A stretch of 64,000 nt of DNA. Source: Cordilura impudica (Eukaryota; Arthropoda; Insecta; Diptera; Scathophagidae). The notes beneath the pieces are model-generated. The model saw nothing but the letters and a program-made list of their open reading frames with translations, was not told the DNA's origin and made no database searches. The stretch is taken from NCBI GenBank assembly GCA_963682025.1, contig OY821519.1:134207612-134271611 (forward strand), in the 5' to 3' direction. Every line of letters begins with the position of its first letter. Within the stretch, counting starts at the first letter, position 1. The position numbers were made by a program, and so were the translations under genes. This document shows positions 1-10,918 of the stretch, piece by piece.

Positions 1-75
1 GATACTCATACCAGTAACAGCTGACATCACACAAATTTGCAAAGCTCTCCCTATCATAGCAATCGTCAACGCGCT
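1..75 (-). mobile_element. Helitron subrepeat fragment at window edge
   Basis: The text 'acatcacacaaatttgcaa' followed by 'agctctccctatcatagca' is the reverse complement of the unit repeated five times at 5918-6590 and again at 10015-10299. It is therefore the tail of a Helitron tandem array whose body lies outside the window. Nothing coding is visible. Confidence 0.55.
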
Positions 76-574
76 GAGGCGATATAGGCGGAAATTAGCA
101 GAGGGTTTTCCAAAACCACCTACAGCATTGGCCTTATCCAAGGGCCCTGGATAAGGTAGGCTAAGACATGTGGGTTTAATATTAAAAAGTGTAAGTTAAA
201 CCAGAATGGGAAGATGAAGGCGCTAGTTGATTCATTCAGGAGAAACAATAAAACCAAACGCCCACAGTAAGGTATGGAGTAGTTCGAACACCAACAAAGG
301 AGTTGAGTCACTTTTCTATATCTTAACAAAAAATATTACGATAGCGAACAGGCGTAAGGATCCCACTTTTCAAGATGCAATCATTGGCCTAACACAGACT
401 ACGAATAACATACATGGTATGATAATAAGAGTCGCCATGTCCACCTATCCGAGTCGGTCTAACTGTGTATCTAAACCATCTAGGAACTCAAACACACACA
501 AAAAATTAAAAAATAATCCAGCCGTTTAGCAGGAGTTCAGTGACAAACACATGAACAGAATAACTACATATATA
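76..574. other. No recognised gene or repeat
   Basis: An open frame of 100 codons lies at 227-529 on the plus strand and one of 69 codons at 120-329 on the minus strand. Neither resembles a family I know, and neither has domain-like composition. I call this unclassified intergenic or decayed repeat sequence. Confidence 0.4.
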
Positions 575-1290
575 TTAGAGCGCCCATGAAATACATAGAA
601 AAATGGAAAACTTGTATTTTTTCCGCTCCCCGCTCATTTTCTAGTATATTGGGCATAAAAAATAATATCCGTGCAAAAATTTTTCCAATCGGATGTAAAC
701 CGGCCAGTCCGTCACGACTTTTAGCCCTAAAAATGGAGTAAAATTGGTTCCAAGCTTTTATGAGTTATAACACGTAAGCCAGATGACTTTCGGAAAATAC
801 ACCTTAAGCATTTGTGTTGCAAATATATAGGCAAACATTTTTCTCATACAAGTTTTTGACGTAGCTATGACCCTTCATGGTGTTTTAAGAGGTCAAATTT
901 CAAATTTGAAGTCAAAATTTTTTTCAAACGTAAATTAGTAAATTTATTTATAAGTCTATTTAGGTTTGACTATTGCCATATTGAAGTTTGACCTCTTAAA
1001 ACACCATGAAGCGTCATAGCTAGGTCAAAAATTTGTAGGAGAAAATGTTTGCATATATATTTGCAATACAAATGCGTAACGTGTATTTTCCGAAAGTCAT
1101 CTGGATTTCGAGTTATAGCTCGTCAAAGCTTGGAACTAATTTTACTCCATTTTTAGGGTTAAAAGTCGTGACGGACTGGCCGGTTTGCATCTGATTGGAT
1201 AAATTTTTGCGCGGATATTATTTTTTATATCCAATATACTAGAAAATGAGCGGGGAGCGGAAAAAATAACACTTTTTGTTTTATGGGCGC

Positions 1291-1295
<5 letters not shown>
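575..1295. mobile_element. Foldback (long inverted repeat) element, ~0.72 kb
   Basis: The left arm (575 to about 895) reappears in reverse complement at about 975-1295, leaving a loop of only about 80 bp. The outer ends are TTAGAGCGCCCAT and its complement, each flanked by TATA-rich DNA. Blocks such as 'ccggccagtccgtcacgac' and 'gcggggagcgg' occur in both arms. No coding capacity is visible. The long arms indicate a non-autonomous DNA transposon of foldback type. The superfamily cannot be told, because the flanking TA could be a target duplication or part of the adjacent (AT)n run. Confidence 0.8.

Positions 1296-1332
<37 letters not shown>
1293..1332. repeat. (AT)n microsatellite
   Basis: An uninterrupted AT dinucleotide run directly abuts the right end of the foldback element and is followed by a T run. 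It hides the exact target duplication. Confidence 0.9.
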
Positions 1333-1340
<8 letters not shown>

Positions 1341-1394
1341 TTTTAATATTTATAACAATTCGTTACACCCTGTTAATTATTCAAATTATATATC

Positions 1395-1572
1395 AGACGC
1401 TTTGTGTTGAATTGTGAATTGCTAAAATTGATTAACATAACTTTAGGCTCATCTAAATATTCATAAATTTTTTATACATATAGATTAAAAAAACATTGGA
1501 AGACAAAAATTTAATGAATAAATATTATTTTCTAGAATTTGCACTCGAATTTCGAGTGCTGGGCTACACTAG
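1395..1572 (+). mobile_element. Non-autonomous Helitron, 3' part
   Basis: The sequence ends in a hairpin (GCACTCGAA, one unpaired T, TTCGAGTGC), nine spacer bases, then CTAG followed by T. This is the canonical Helitron 3' terminus. Upstream text matches the sense strand of the copies at 36867-37337 and 61895-62244 but is truncated on its 5' side. It abuts the 3' end of the Jockey-type LINE that follows. Confidence 0.65.
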
Positions 1573-1596
1573 TATAAATAAAAAGGAAATGAGCAA

Positions 1597-2571
1597 TTAA
1601 TTTCTGAAAGGTAAGTCCAATATACGGTGCCTTTTAAGTCTCCTGATTTCGTCTGTATCATCGAGTTTTATGTGTTGACTTAACCTTTCTAAATAGGCCT
1701 CGGTAAATCTTCTCATATCATCTTTCACCTTTGGAATAGGAGATCATTGTGTATAGCATTATTAGATACAAATCACGAGGAATGTATGATCGTATAGTTT
1801 TTGATTGGTACCTTTACAGTATATCAATATTAGTTGGCTGTTCCTCATAGCTGGATTCCATAAGTCCAAGCAGGTTTTAAAATGATTTTATACAAGATTA
1901 CTTTATTTTCTAGACTTTGTTTTGATTTTGGTGCAAGAAGCCAATATAGTCTTTTAATCTTGATATTTAATTGTTGTTTATATATTTTAATATGAGTCTT
2001 CCAAGTCATTCTCCTATCTATATTCATTCCTAAGTATTTAACGCAGTCATTTTGTGGACAACAGGACAATAACCTCGACGTAAAGATAAAGTGATATGTG
2101 ATGATTTTTCAGTGTTGACTTTAATTTTCAATTTTCTTAACCATGTCTCAATGGAATTCAATTCTTGCTGCAATAAATTCGATACATTATGTTGACAAGT
2201 ATCTGATGCTAGAATCGCTGTCTCATCTGCATAAGTTACAATTATTAAATTTTCGTTAATTGGCATATCCGACGTAGGGAGCTGGTCCAAGCACACTGCG
2301 TTGAGGGACTCCTGCTTTAATGCAACATATTTGAGAAATCTCGGAGTTAACTTTAACATAGAAACTTCTATCTGTTAAATAGGATTTTATCAATAAATAA
2401 AAAGGCGTTGGAAGCAAGTTTTTTAGTTTGACAAATTTTATCAAACGCTTGTTGTACATCGAGAAAAACTGATCAATATCTTTTGGTTTCCAATTTATAT
2501 CTTACAAAAGCTATGATATGATGGCATTGCTCTGGAGTTCCATGCTTATTCCAAAAACCAAATATATGAAG
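1597..2571 (-). pseudogene. Jockey-type LINE reverse transcriptase, 5'-truncated and broken
   Basis: Reading leftwards from about 2571 on the minus strand, the frames give an FGFWNKHGTPEQCH block, then KLETKRY, a stop, SVFLDVQQAFDK (RT block with the first catalytic Asp), GVPQ.SVLGP, TYADETAIL (the YADD box altered to YADE), an NTEKS block, LGMNIDRRMTWKTHI, and a C-terminus ending DLPFRN-stop at 1597-1599. At least three frameshifts or stops break it. The order and spacing fit the RT of Jockey-clade LINEs. The endonuclease and ORF1 are absent, as expected for 5' truncation. Confidence 0.8.
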
Positions 2572-2599
2572 ATTTTTTTTCTACTATTGTATGTTTAAA

Positions 2600-3369
2600 A
2601 CAAGTAAGAAAATTATAGTCGGTCTAGACCGACTATACGATACCCTATACCATGCGTTTAGAAACCCTATCTCTTAGGCGCAACTAACTGGACATTGAAA
2701 ATAAGCAAAAACCAAATTTGAGTGGGATTTTTATTAATTTTTTTGGCTGCAGATATGAAAAAGTTCATATCGGATGCTATATCTATAAAGGGACTAGGTC
2801 CAAAAATGGACCGATCCTGATCATGTTTGGTAAAGTCTCTTGTATTTTGCAAAAATATGTACAAACAAAATTTGAGAAGAATCAGTGCAATATTTTTGTT
2901 TTTTAATAGATTTAAGTGAAGGTCGGGAAGCAGCTCTATATGGGGTCAAAGGGATCATTTTTGGACTACTCATTAGTGGATGTAACGAACGCATACAAAC
3001 CCAATTTGAGTAAGATCTATATGACAATTTGGATCTTATGGCAATTTATGTCGATTTCATATGGGTAATTTGTATGGGGGCTAGGTCTGAACATGAACCG
3101 ATTATCACCAATTTCAATAGCCTTCATCCCATGGCCGATAAAAGCTTACGTACCAAATTTCATCGAAACATATTCATATTTGCGACCTGCAGTTTGATTA
3201 CAAGCTTTACATGGACACACAGACGGACGGACATTGTTAAATCAACTCAGAAAGTGATTCTGATTCGATCGGTATAATTAAAGATGGGTCTAGGTCAAAT
3301 ATTTTTGGTTGTTACAAACAGCAGCACAAAGTCCTTATACCCAAACCACATAGTGGTATAGGGTATAAT
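2600..3369 (+). mobile_element. INE-1 (DINE-1)-like repeat, copy A
   Basis: About 770 bp bounded by CAAGTAAGAAAATTATAGTC on the left and GGTATAGGGTATAA on the right. A perfect 24-bp palindrome (half-site TATAGTCGGTCT) lies at 2614-2637, and a second small hairpin, ACCACATAGTGGT, sits near the right end. Inside are the (GACG)n-type track 'cagacggacggacat' and a 'gattctgattcgatc' block. From memory, Drosophila INE-1 has the same ordered features (TATACCC end with hairpin, GATC..ATC block, GTCCGTCCGTCTG track). The short open frames here are incidental. Confidence 0.7.
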
Positions 3370-3418
3370 TAAAATTTAACTTTTTATATATTTGTTAACT
3401 CTTTTCATATATTATTTT

Positions 3419-4192
3419 TTATACCCTATACCACTATGTGGTTTGGGTATAATGACTTTGTGCTGCTGTTTGTAACAACCAAAAATATTTGACCTAGACC
3501 CATCTTTAATTATACCGATCGAATCAGAATCACTTTCTGAGTTGATTTAACAATGTCCGTCCGTCCGTCTGTGTGTCCATGTAAAGCTTGTAATCAAACT
3601 GCAGGTCGCAAATATGAATATATTTTGACGAAATTTGGTATATAAGCTTTTATCAGCCATGGGATGAAAGGTATTGAAACTGGTGAGAATCGGTCCATGT
3701 TTAGACCTAGCCCCCATACAAATTACCCATATGAAATCGACATAAATTGCCATAAGATCCAAATTGTCATATAGATCTTACTCAAATTGGGTTTGTATGC
3801 GTTCATTACATCCACTAATGCGTAGTCCAAAAGTGATCCCTTTGACCCCATATAGAGCTGCTTCCCCATCTACACTTAAATCTATTAAAAAACAAAAATA
3901 TTGCACTGATTCTTCTCAAATTTTGTTTGTACATATTTTTGCAAAATACAAGAGACTTTACCAAACATGATCTGGATCGGTCCATTTTTGGACCTAGTCC
4001 CTTTATAGATATAGCATCCGATATGAACTTTTTCATATCTGCAGCCAAAAAAATTAAGAAAAATCCCACTCAAATTTGGTTTTTTGCTTATTTTCAATGT
4101 CCAGTTAGTTGGGCCTAAGAGATAAGGTTTCTAAACGCATGGTTTAGGGTATCGTATAGTCGGTCTAGACCGACTATAATTTTCTTACTTGT
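3419..4192 (-). mobile_element. INE-1-like repeat, copy B, inverted relative to copy A
   Basis: The reverse complement of copy A across its full length, roughly 90% identical by eye, with the same two termini and its own 24-bp palindrome at 4155-4178. Only about 50 bp separate the two copies, so together they form a large interrupted palindrome. Confidence 0.75.
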
Positions 4193-5705
4193 TTTCTGTT
4201 GAAATTATAATATCTTTATATTGTTTTCAAATTGATATTCATATTATTTACTGTGTAATAATATATTTAATATTCTATCCGGAAGACCCGAAATAAATAA
4301 ATAAATGTTCAGTCGAATTTATACTGTTACAAGTTAAAGAGACAGGCTTAGAGATTTAAATATTTTAGAGACATTTTTGAAGATTATCTACTTTTACTTC
4401 GTTTTAGCATTCATCCATTATTCTATCTTTCGAAAATTAACTTTTCTTAATGGGACTAAAATAGTGAAACATTAAAAGTTTCATGAAGAAAATCCAACGT
4501 TTTCAATTAAGTAGTTGCAGGAAATTGGTTAAATGAAGAAGTTTTCTTGACTAGACTGAGATGCTGATTGTCAATAGAAGTTTAACTAAATGCCAAAAAT
4601 TATTATTAATAATCTCTATATGTAATGTAAAATTGTATCGTATTTACACTTGTTTCTATTAAATCTAAGTTTGATTGATATTATTTGTAAAATACCATAG
4701 CAATTGAAAAATATATAGCTATTCAGTTTGATTTGAGCAATATAAGAATTAACTATAATCGTTATACTAAAACATGTTAAATTTAATGTTTCAGTAATAA
4801 AATTCAGCTTGAAGCTGGGACAATATTGCAGTTGTATGTTTATTTTATCTTTCTATTTTTCTTAACATATTCAAAGTTTTTTTATAAACCAAACAATCCG
4901 CGTTATTATGTTCACTAGAAATAAGATATTTTTTCAATGCTTTTTTTTATAAAATGTCACTATTTATAGTTCCCTACTCTTTATATACCGTACAGTTTTC
5001 ATATTGTTAAGATTCCACTTAGTTTGCAATCAAATACAAAAACCAACATCAACAACTGACGGAAAAGCTCATCGTAGTTGAATGTAAGAAAGAAGAATAG
5101 AACAAACTGTCCAAACATCGAACGTTATAGCAAATAAATAAGACGAATAAATCAACTTACTAGCGGCGCATAACATGAAAGGGATACCGGATGCGGATGT
5201 TATTTATACAACCACTATTACACATTTACCTTGAATATAAATTCTTTTCAGAAACAAATTTAGAAATAACAACAGTATCAGAGAGTAGAAAATATAATCA
5301 TGTTTAAATGTCTTCAAGCATTTTTTATAACTGCATTTTTGATTCCTTTACTTTGCAGGTATGGAATGTAACCCACACGATAATATTTGATAAAGTCACA
5401 AACAGAGTCCGTCTTAAGAGATTATATTTACCTAAAATGCAAAATATATGAAGTGAATGTGATAGTGATGGGGAGAAATTTATTGTTTCTGATGAAGAAT
5501 ATATTCCGCCACTTGGCGATATAAAATCGGAAGCTTCAATTCCTACCAATCTTTGTTCTGTGTGAATGTTTTCTCTTTTCTAAAAAATAACTAGCAATTT
5601 GTTATATTATCAGTTAAGGGGGGTATTCTTCTGAATGCAATTCCAAGTAAATTGGAGCAAAACTGAAGAAGATACAGCGTTTCCAGCGACCGGCCTCATA
5701 CGATA
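4193..5705. other. Unclassified AT-rich DNA
   Basis: No gene or complete element is evident. One short stretch (about 5452-5565, plus strand) translates to an acidic segment with ECDSDGEKF followed by IVSDEEYIPP. It resembles the acidic N-terminal region common in piggyBac-type transposases, but it is too short to call, and no DDD blocks follow. Confidence 0.3.
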
Positions 5706-5917
5706 TCTATATATATATATAAATGAATCGTGGTTTGTTCGCCCGCTTAACACTTGAAAACTACAGGACCAAAAGGGACACTTTCTACACCGAGTTTGTT
5801 TGTAACTGGCACGCGAAGGTTTAGAAAAAAAGAAAAATACAAAAAGTCTCAACAGATGGCGCTGTACGCGGTTATTCCATTTTAACATCATCTATATTGA
5901 GTACTAAGAGAAGAAGA

Positions 5918-6590
5918 GCTTCGTAAATTTGTGTGAGGCCGTCTATTATTAATATGGATAGTCATATCGAAAATGGTCAGTATTGGATATGTGGGCGTGG
6001 TACCTCCCAAACAAAATTATTTATTAATATCATATATTGAGTAGTGTTTTAGGGAGAGCTTTCCAACTTTGTATGAGGTCATCTATTATTGCTGTAAGTT
6101 GCTGTGAGTAGCCGCTGTAAAAATTTGCGTTATCGGAACAGTGGGCGTGGCACCTACAAAAAAATCAATCAGTCAATATCAGACTCAATATAATGACAGG
6201 GAGAGCTTTGATACTTTATGTGACGTCATTTGTTATGAGTGTAAGTACACCTGACGAAAATAGGCTGGATCGTATAAGTGGGCGGGGTATATCCCCCACA
6301 ACGTACTGATTAAATATTATGTACATATACCGAGTATAATGATAGGGAGAGCTTTGCAAGTTTGTGTGAGTTAATCTGTTATTTCTGTGATTAGCCCTGG
6401 CGAAAATGGGCGGGATTGGATAAGTGGGCGTGTCACCTACCGTATAAAATAAATTTGCAATAAAATAAAAGTATCTTAAGTAATATAAAATAATATAAAT
6501 TGCGTGAGTTCATAGGTTATTAGTGTGAGTTATTAGTGTGAGTTTGGAAATGGGCGGAATCGGATAAATGGGTGGGGTTATTTCCATAAA
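5918..6590 (+). repeat. Helitron internal tandem array, five diverged ~145-bp units
   Basis: Each unit begins near 'gagagcttt', followed by a 'tttgtgtgag' variant, and ends in 'gataagtgggcgtggcacct' or a variant. Unit starts are near 5918, 6053, 6201, 6346 and 6495. The same unit, in reverse orientation, makes up 9740-10299 and the flank at 14925-15041. It therefore marks a family of related Helitrons. Confidence 0.75.
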
Positions 6591-6909
6591 AGTAATTATT
6601 GAACTTTAATATATTGGATCGTTTTAAAGGAAAATGTTTAAGAGCAATGGCAATTTCTGCACTATAACAAAAATATAAATTTCCGCAATTTTCATTCAAG
6701 TTAATTGCTACTGCTGTAGTATAAGATGAATATATACTTCATTTGCCAGGTCTTCCATCACATAATTTAATAGCAAAGTTGGATCTTAAAATAATATAGT
6801 TAAATTTAAGCTTACATAAGCGCTTTAATTTAAAAAAATTGGTCTATTATTGAATAACTCTTTCTTAAAAATATATATTCTTTTTGACTTTCGGATAATT
6901 TTGTCATTT

Positions 6910-7690
6910 TTATTACGATGCCAAGAAGACTTCATTGTAACATTGGCCGGCATTCTCAGGCAGAACCGAAATGTCGCAACACGTCGAACGGAAGAGGAAC
7001 GTGCTATTGGAAGGGAATCAGTTCGACCAGAATGGTTGGAAATCGTGCGCGACAGTGAGAAGAGATCAACGAAACACACAATGAGCAACAATGATTGAGA
7101 GGAAGAGAAGTTCGTGCTCGGCAAAGTGATGAAGCCAGATCACAATGTGCGATTTTTGAACGACGACGTAGGCTACAACAAATTATTCAGGTGAACATTG
7201 AGCATGCATCCTTTCGATATGAGCCCAACATTCAATACAGTTCGCACACATCGGTTCACTTCGGCCAGATGTCAGTCGTTTGTGAGCATTACAATGCAGT
7301 TACATTTGAGAAAGAACCGCTTGGATTGTGCTGCGTGGGCGGAAAGGTGAAATTGCCAAATTGCTTCCACCACCAGAGCTATTATGCACGTTGCTTTATG
7401 GTGAATCTCCTAATTCGAATTAAAGTTGGATCTGTCATTCTTATGCCCCGAATTCCTTTGACTTCAACCGATTTGATGTTCCAGTTCAAAGGTGTTCAGT
7501 TCCCAATGAAACTTGCATTTGCGGTGACAATAAACAAGTTACGAGGACAGTCCCTGGAGGTGTGCAGCATAAATCTGAATATCATTCTTTTCACAGGGCC
7601 AGCTATGTTGCGTTTCCCGAGTTGAGAAACCATCCTCACTATTCATTTACGCTCCGTAGCAGAAAACAAAAAATGTTGTATATCGTGCAG
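6910..7690 (+). pseudogene. Helitron Rep/helicase, internal deletion
   Basis: The first part (7095 to about 7370) carries the zinc-finger region upstream of Rep, with VCEHYNA and LGLCCVGGKVKLP. It then jumps directly to the C-terminal PIF1-like helicase block with GSVILMPRIPLTSTDL, VQFPMKLAFAVTINK and RGQSLEVCSINL (helicase motifs V-VI region). The HGQLYVACSRVG end follows in a shifted frame. The HUH nuclease and the Walker motifs are missing, so the gene is dead. The family assignment is firm; the start codon is not meaningful. Confidence 0.8.
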
Positions 7691-7800
7691 CATTATATGA
7701 TTATGATTACAATCATCGTTCTATTCTTTTTTTAATTAATACTTGATTTTATTCTATTTTCGCCAAATGCTGGACGGGACGAAGACCGTCGGGTCAGCTA

Positions 7801-8210
7801 TCCGTATAATTATAATATGTTGAATTCAACTGAATTCGAAAAGTGTTGTATTCAAATTATATTATTGCGTCACCTGTTAACGGTCGATAATATTCTATAA
7901 AAACAAATTTCGAAATTATTTCAATCAAAAAATCTCTTTTGGACAAAGCGCAGTTTACCGGGTCAGCTTGTATCGTATATAAATCAGGAAACACGTCACG
8001 TTTTAAACGCATTTCGATTTTTTGATTTTATATGATGCGGTAACGAGTTATGATTCACCGCAAAACAACAACGCATCCGGAGATTCGCAGTCACGGACTT
8101 TAAATGTTATACTATAACATGTATATGAAATAAATAATCAAACCTTATTAATGTCTTCAGAAAAAGAATTATGAAAATAGGACTTTTTCGATTTAAAACG
8201 TTAATTATAA
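7801..8210. other. Unclassified; a second Helitron-like 3' end near 7970
   Basis: The sequence 'gtttaccgggtcagcttgt' near 7952-7970 resembles the 3' end of the preceding Helitron (CGGGTCAGCT). It may be a second truncated terminus. Nothing else is recognised. Confidence 0.3.
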
Positions 8211-8564
8211 CTAGCAGATTCCAGCGCTCGAAATTCGAGTGCAATTTCCAGGCAACTTTATTTTTTAACTTAGCCAATTCACAAGCCTACACTTTTATGG
8301 TTTATTATTATTGTGAATGAAGATATCAAACTTATTAACAAATTTAATAAAACAAACATAGCATATGTCTAATTTTATGTATGTGTTAGTAGCAAATTTA
8401 AATGCAATTTACTCAAAACAAAGAAAAAATTTAAAAATCTGTAAATCTGCGAAACGGCTAAAAAGAAATACATTTCAAATAATATATGTTTGGTCAAAAT
8501 CGGGATAAAGCGGTAGAACAAAACATCGGTCACAAGAAATCGCCTAGCCTATTAATATTATAGA
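8211..8564 (-). mobile_element. Non-autonomous Helitron, complete ~354 bp copy
   Basis: Read on the minus strand, it starts TCTATAATATTAATAGGC (5' TC) and ends with hairpin GCACTCGAA/TTCGAGCGC, a short spacer and CTAG before T. The flanks restore an AT target. It shares sequence with copies at 36867, 40386, 61895 and 62664. There is no coding capacity. Confidence 0.75.
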
Positions 8565-9452
8565 TAATTATGTTATGTTATGTTATGTTATGTTAATTAT
8601 GATATATTATATTATGTACGCAACTATTTTGAAAATACAATCATTAATAAAACTTATATATTACCACCTATTACGCTCAAGGCCTTGTTACTGTAGGTTC
8701 AAATAATATTTAGTAGGCACATTTTTCCATTATCTAAATCTTAAATAAATAAATGTATTTTTTGAATGCATTCAATGAAATATATACAATCCCATTTTGA
8801 TTAAGTATAACTATTCAATTTATAATTATTCTTGTATTCTATCCAAAATCGATAACTATCTAATGAAATTCCTTCCCCTCTATCTTCATAATAGCAGTTC
8901 TGCTGTTATTATTAGTGTAGCCCAACAGCAAACAGTTTCCGTTAGTTCAAAGTATTTCTTCTTCTTCTTTACCTTTCTATTTATAGTATATGCTACTCAG
9001 AATTCACTTCATATTGTCACAATGCGTTGCAATGCTTTTTTTTATCCTTGAATTTGATAGTTTTTTTCATTAATTCCTATTTTCTAAATTTAAGCTACCA
9101 TGTAATAGGTAATATGAGTTTTAGCTGTAGTAGGTGACGCACAATATAAAAATGAATCACTTGAAGATATCAGTATTATCTTCTAGAGATTAAATAATTG
9201 CAGCTACAGCGGTGATCTAAAAATTGTCTCCATAAAAACAGTGTCGAGTGTAACCTGTCCTTCTTATAGAAACCTTGTTCTTTGAATTTTTACGCAGCAA
9301 ACTTGTACATATGTGGATTGCTGAGCGCATCCTCCAATAGGTACGACCACTCTTAACAATCTTCACTGTAAAAGTAATATTCGGCAAAAAATACACAATC
9401 GTAAATTTTTTCCTATATATACAATATGGCACATAAATGACGATATGATTTT
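8565..9452. other. No recognised gene; short (TTATG)n tract
   Basis: Immediately beyond the Helitron, 'ttatg' repeats five times near 8573-8597. The rest is AT-rich, with open frames up to 84 codons that resemble nothing I know. Confidence 0.4.
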
Positions 9453-9566
9453 TTAGCCCTGTCGTGCAGCTCTACGACTTGCCGAAACTGATTAACATGC
9501 ATGTTTTAATAATCTGTTTTTCTTACAAAGTTAGTATTAATTAATTAAAACACTTAATCTAAGTTA

Positions 9567-9723
9567 TTGTATATTTTTTATTTCAATGTTTGCTGATAAT
9601 ACAATATATTTTGTTTTTTTATTCGGTGCAAAAATTTTAAAATATTTCGGCGTTCCTACTCTGGAGCAAGCTACATATAGCTGCCCATGAGAAATACAAA
9701 GAATTTTCAAATTGAATCCAGCA
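9567..9723 (-). pseudogene. Helitron helicase C-terminal fragment
   Basis: An uninterrupted minus-strand reading contains ISHGQLYVACSRVGTPKYF followed by IFAPNKKTK and a stop, which is the last block of Helitron PIF1-type helicases. Everything upstream of it (Rep and helicase core) is gone. Confidence 0.85.
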
Positions 9724-10299
9724 AAGTGTTGCTGGAATATTATATGAAAATTTTTTATTTTTGCGATTTTTGATTTGGCGATTTTTGAATTTGGCGATTC
9801 CGCCCCTATTTTCCGAGATTACTCACATTGGCAATTAATGTACTTGTCAAAATTTTCAAAACTGTTGTGTTCAAAGTACCTCATATTTTGTTGTACAGGA
9901 GGTACCATGCACACTATTCGTCTCCAGCCCATTTTTTATCTGACTACTGGCATTAAAAGTTGATAAAGTCTTCCAAATTGTAAAGGTTATCCTCTTTTAT
10001 AGTATTCTAGTTATATGGTAATAATTATTTACTTTTCTGTGGTCGGTGCCATGCCAACTGCTCCGATCCTGCCGTTTTTTTGTCAGACTACTCACATTAA
10101 CAAAAGATTACCTCTGACAAATTTCAAAGCTGCCTCTGTCATAGTGCTCGAGATACATGATATTGAACAATTACTTTGTATGGGAGTTGTCACGCCCACT
10201 TCTCCGATCACGCCCGTTTCCGGCATGGATACTAACATTAATAATAGATGACCTCACACAAATTTGGAAATCTGACCCTGTCATAGTAATCAATATATA

Positions 10300-10686
10300 T
10301 GTGGCAACCACACTATTCTACTACCAACTACTTTCAAGAAAAGTAGTCTATATTTTTCGTTTTTTTAACAACGCTAAGCAAGCGACTACTTTCCAAAAAA
10401 AAGACAACGTTAAGCAAGCAAAAAAGATCATTCTATCTTTTTGCGTTTCGACCAGCAAACGAGCAACTCATAAGAGGCGTCACGGACATAATTAAACTTT
10501 AAACTTTCATTTAATAAAATAAAGACAATTTTATATTTTGCATTAAAGCTAAAATTAAAACTTAGATTCTTAAAAAAATCAAACAAAATAAGTACGTACA
10601 TTTATGTTAAATAAAATAAAATATTTGAAAAAATTAAAACTACCACACCATTATCATTTTTATATAAGGAAACCAGAACGTTTCCA
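10300..10686 (+). repeat. 5' LTR of CsRn1-type element
   Basis: It begins TGTGGCAACC and ends TTTCCA. The stretch from about 10357 onward recurs at 14593-14924 with roughly 2% difference by eye. The U3 start at 10300-10356 is absent from the 3' copy. Confidence 0.75.
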
Positions 10687-10689
10687 AAC

Positions 10690-10707
10690 TGGTGACCCCG
10701 ACGTGAT
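10690..10707 (+). promoter_or_regulatory. Primer-binding site for tRNA-Trp
   Basis: TGGTGACCCCGACGTGAT lies three bases after the 5' LTR. It is the exact complement of the 3' end of eukaryotic tRNA-Trp including CCA, and the same 18-mer is used by other tRNA-Trp-primed retroelements. Confidence 0.9.
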
Positions 10708-10918
10708 CTGGTGTGGTAGAAGTTACAATTGCCCGTATTTTATTTGAACTTGTGTGAACATTAAGTGACGTGAGTTGCAGCCATATTTTTCTTTTCGACA
10801 TTCCTGCGTTCGGTAAGTGCATTGCTGCCATTTTGTTTCAGTGTCATTTGTTTTTGGTTACTACCGCATTTTGCGTCATATCATCGCCATCTTTTTTTTT
10901 AACGGCAAATAAGCGAAC

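Larger units (their letters stand above)
5706..7800 (+). mobile_element. Helitron, internally deleted autonomous copy
   Basis: The 5' end is TC followed by TATATATATATAAATG. The 3' end has a hairpin (GACGG, loop, CCGTC) followed by GGGTCAGCTA, where CTRR would be expected as CTAG (here CTAT). Between them lie a tandem array and a heavily deleted Rep/helicase gene. The insertion sits in AT-rich DNA, as is usual for Helitrons. About 2.1 kb remain of an element that is normally several kb longer. Confidence 0.7.

Noticed and set aside
3029..3277. Open frames in the INE-1-like repeats (for example 82 codons at 3029-3277 and 71 at 3547-3762)
   Set aside because: They recur in several copies only because the repeat recurs. 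They have no domain, start outside any promoter context and run into the GACG track.
5452..5565. A second piggyBac transposase N-terminus
   Set aside because: Only one acidic segment resembles such proteins; no catalytic blocks or TTAA-flanked ends were found nearby.
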